This document shows, piece after piece, positions 62,255-64,000 of a DNA stretch of 64,000 nucleotides (position 1 is the first letter of the stretch; every line of letters starts with the position of its first letter). A program made the translations under genes and the position numbers. The notes beneath the pieces were generated by a model. It worked only from the letters and a program-made list of their open reading frames with translations. It ran no database searches and was not told the origin of the DNA. The DNA comes from Microbacterium croceum (GTDB lineage: Bacteria > Actinomycetota > Actinomycetes > Actinomycetales > Microbacteriaceae): assembly GCF_023091245.1 (NCBI RefSeq), contig NZ_JAHWXN010000001.1, forward strand, positions 1,798,001-1,862,000, given 5' to 3'.

Positions 62255-63028
62255 TCAGTGCACCGACAGGCCGCCGTCGACGAACAGCGAATGACCGGTG
62301 ACGTAGCTCGATCCGGCTCCGGCGAGGAACACCGCCGCGCCGGCGAAGTCGCTCGGCAGCCCGTTGCGACCGATCATGGTGCGTGCGGCCAGTGCCGCGA
62401 TCTTCTCCGGATCCTCCTGCAGACGTGCGTTCAACGGAGTGAGCACGAAGCCGGGAACCAACGTGTTGCTGGTCACGCCTGTGCCGCCCCAGGCCTCGGC
62501 CTCAGAGCGCATGAGGGACTCGACGGCCCCTTTCGACGCACCGTAGATGCCGCTGGAGACGAACGCGCGGTGCGCCTGCTGCGAGCTGATGTGGATGAGC
62601 CGGCCGAAGCCGCGCTCCGCCATGCCCCGCGCATACCGCTGCCCGAGCAGGAAGGGGGCGAGCGCGTTCACGGTCATCGTCGCGTCCCAATCCTCCTCGG
62701 TGATCTCGGTGTAGACGGGGCGGATGTTGATGCCTGCCGAGTTGACCAGGATGTCGGGCTCGCCGAACGGTTCGGCCGCGGCCTCCGCCACGGCGTGGAT
62801 GCCGGCGCGCGTGCTCAGATCGCCGACCACGCCGGCCGCGCGGCAGCCGTGCTCCCGCAGCTCGCGTACGGTGTCCGTGATGCGGTCCTCGCCGCGGGCG
62901 ACCACGACGGTCGCGGCGCCGGCGCGGGCGAGGGCTGTGGCGATGCCGCGGCCGATCCCGGAGCTGCCGCCGGTGACGACCGCGATGCGGCCCTCGAGCG
63001 AGAAGAGGTCGGTCAGGTAGTCGTTCAT
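62255..63028 (-). CDS. Short-chain dehydrogenase, gluconate 5-dehydrogenase-like
   Basis: A 257-residue SDR: VVTGGSSGIGRGIA near residues 17-30, NSAGIN, catalytic Ser in HISSQQAHR, YGASKGA with Tyr and Lys, and C-terminal FVDGGLSVH. The head LFSLEGRIAVVTG is typical of gluconate 5-dehydrogenases and FabG-like enzymes. ATG 63028 with a GAGGAG site, chosen over the longer reading that overlaps the glycosyltransferase. Confidence 0.88.
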   Translation of the reverse strand: MNDYLTDLFSLEGRIAVVTGGSSGIGRGIATALARAGAATVVVARGEDRITDTVRELREHGCRAAGVVGDLSTRAGIHAVAEAAAEPFGEPDILVNSAGINIRPVYTEITEEDWDATMTVNALAPFLLGQRYARGMAERGFGRLIHISSQQAHRAFVSSGIYGASKGAVESLMRSEAEAWGGTGVTSNTLVPGFVLTPLNARLQEDPEKIAALAARTMIGRNGLPSDFAGAAVFLAGAGSSYVTGHSLFVDGGLSVH

Positions 63029-63071
63029 CGATCTCCTCGAAGGGGGGAGCGGATGGGAGGTGGCGGGTCGG

Positions 63072-63998
63072 TCACCAGGAGAGGGCAGCGGCAAGTGTCG
63101 GATCCGGCGAGGAGTCGGCGTACTCCGGGAGGTCGCGGAGCTCATCGAGGAAGGCGTCGACCTCTGCCGCGTACGCGGGGTCGTCGTGCGTCACGGCGAT
63201 CTCGAGCAGCGGGGGGACGTCCATCGCGATGATGAGGTCGAGCCGCGCGGTGACGGCCGCGCTCGCGCCGGCGTCGCGCAGCACGTGGATGCCGCCGCGC
63301 AGCGCGGCGAGATAGTCGCGCAGCACCGGCAGCTGCGCCTTGCCCTGCGTGATCGAGGTGCCATCGGCGCGGATGCGCCAGTGCACGACGATGTCGGGGA
63401 TGACGTCGAAGGTGCGTGCCCGGGTGTACATCAGCTGGGCCACGATCTGGTCCTCGTACGCGACGCCCTCCGGGAAGCGCAGGTCGTCCCAGAAGCCGGT
63501 GCGGCTCAGCTTCGACCAGGCGACGATGTTCGCCGAGGCGTTCGGGTGCTGCAGGATCGTCGTGCGGCGTCGCTCCGGATCGGTCGCCGCGGCCACCCAG
63601 GGCTGCACGCGTCCGGCGACGTACGTGTCGTGGTGCGGGCGCGAGCGCACGTACGCACCTGCGACGAAATCGCTGCCGGTCTCCGCCAGGGTGTCGGTGA
63701 GCCGCGCGAGTGCCGTCGGGGTGAGCTCATCGTCGCCGTCGAGGAAGCCCAGATAGGGGGTGTCGACCAGCTCGAGCGCAGCGTTGCGGGCTGCTCCCAG
63801 ACCTCGCGAGGCCGGGTGCCGGATCACCGTGAACCGCGCATCGGCGTCGGCGGCCTCAGCGAAGACCGATCCGGTCGCATCCGTCGAGCCGTCGTCGACC
63901 AGGACCGCGCGCCACCGCGGCTCGGTCTGCGCCCGCAGCGACGCGATCGCGGCGGGGGCGAACGGGGCGATGTCGCGTCCGGGAACGATCATCGTCAC
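63072..63998 (-). CDS. Family 2 glycosyltransferase, possibly starting beyond the window
   Basis: At least 308 residues. The GT-A core is present: VDDGSTDATG (nucleotide-sugar binding) near residue 35, LGAARNAALE and the metal-binding LGFLDGDDE (DXD-like) near residue 84. The downstream EDQIVAQLMYTR region contains the ED pair that serves as the base in family 2. It probably builds a surface polysaccharide or teichoic-acid-like polymer. GTG 63998 lies two bases from the right edge, and typical family starts look like this, but a start further upstream cannot be excluded. Confidence 0.85.
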   Translation of the reverse strand: MTMIVPGRDIAPFAPAAIASLRAQTEPRWRAVLVDDGSTDATGSVFAEAADADARFTVIRHPASRGLGAARNAALELVDTPYLGFLDGDDELTPTALARLTDTLAETGSDFVAGAYVRSRPHHDTYVAGRVQPWVAAATDPERRRTTILQHPNASANIVAWSKLSRTGFWDDLRFPEGVAYEDQIVAQLMYTRARTFDVIPDIVVHWRIRADGTSITQGKAQLPVLRDYLAALRGGIHVLRDAGASAAVTARLDLIIAMDVPPLLEIAVTHDDPAYAAEVDAFLDELRDLPEYADSSPDPTLAAALSW

Positions 63999-64000
63999 GA

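Overview
The window is about 64 kb of very GC-rich chromosome carrying ordinary single-copy housekeeping genes. It shows no phage, insertion sequence, CRISPR array or rRNA. The gene content (eno-ftsB-DUF501, type II NADH dehydrogenase, xseB/xseA, ispH, class II fba with glpX, DUF4245, DUF4307, DUF6264, DUF6328), frequent GTG starts and many leaderless genes point to an actinobacterium. The family Microbacteriaceae, probably Microbacterium or a close relative, fits best; this is an inference from content, not a database result.

Layout. 1-2.7 kb: an amino-acid permease running off the left edge, then a small damaged locus with a frameshifted gene followed by a lipoprotein. 2.8-5.7 kb: a thioesterase-fold protein diverging from a GntR-DUF1648-CPBP protease cassette with a clear promoter/operator. 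5.7-11.9 kb: an O-methyltransferase, then enolase, the divisome protein FtsB, DUF501, a membrane-anchored subtilase and NADH dehydrogenase 2, closed by a strong terminator. 12-20.9 kb: DedA, an unusual short-variable-loop tRNA with anticodon UAA, a PLP deaminase/aldolase coupled to a sugar-lactone oxidase, LemA, a YcaQ-type DNA repair glycosylase, an AI-2E transporter and threonine deaminase.

20.9-31.8 kb: GreA, then the most unusual block: a tightly packed seven-gene minus-strand operon, metQ-metN-metI-aminotransferase-glycerol-dehydrogenase-like-luxS-SDR. It joins methionine import to the LuxS arm of the activated methyl cycle. Hemolysin III, an undecaprenyl/decaprenyl diphosphate synthase and a PIN-PhoH protein with a long structured leader follow. 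31.9-46.9 kb: an xseB-DUF4245-carbonic anhydrase-fumarase chain with xseA just upstream, ispH with an IclR regulator, glycolytic and gluconeogenic enzymes (fba, glpX) arranged divergently, RmuC, a DnaQ-type exonuclease and YchF.

46.9-64 kb: a VOC protein, a TetR regulator with a clean palindromic operator controlling a rare reductase/hydrolase fusion, a pseudo-hydrolase next to an isochorismatase-like hydrolase, an ABC-F protein, an HTH-only LysR fragment, lipoprotein, HesB-like, GNAT, Dps and DUF6328 genes, a phospholipid acyltransferase, an MFS drug exporter, an ABC exporter, an SDR and a family 2 glycosyltransferase at the right edge.

A strong genome-scale signal is that 18 genes have a TANNNT hexamer ending exactly six bases before the start codon. 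This is the expected geometry of leaderless transcripts, so most isolated genes here probably lack a 5' UTR, while operon-internal genes use stop/start overlaps (ATGA, GTGA, TGATG).
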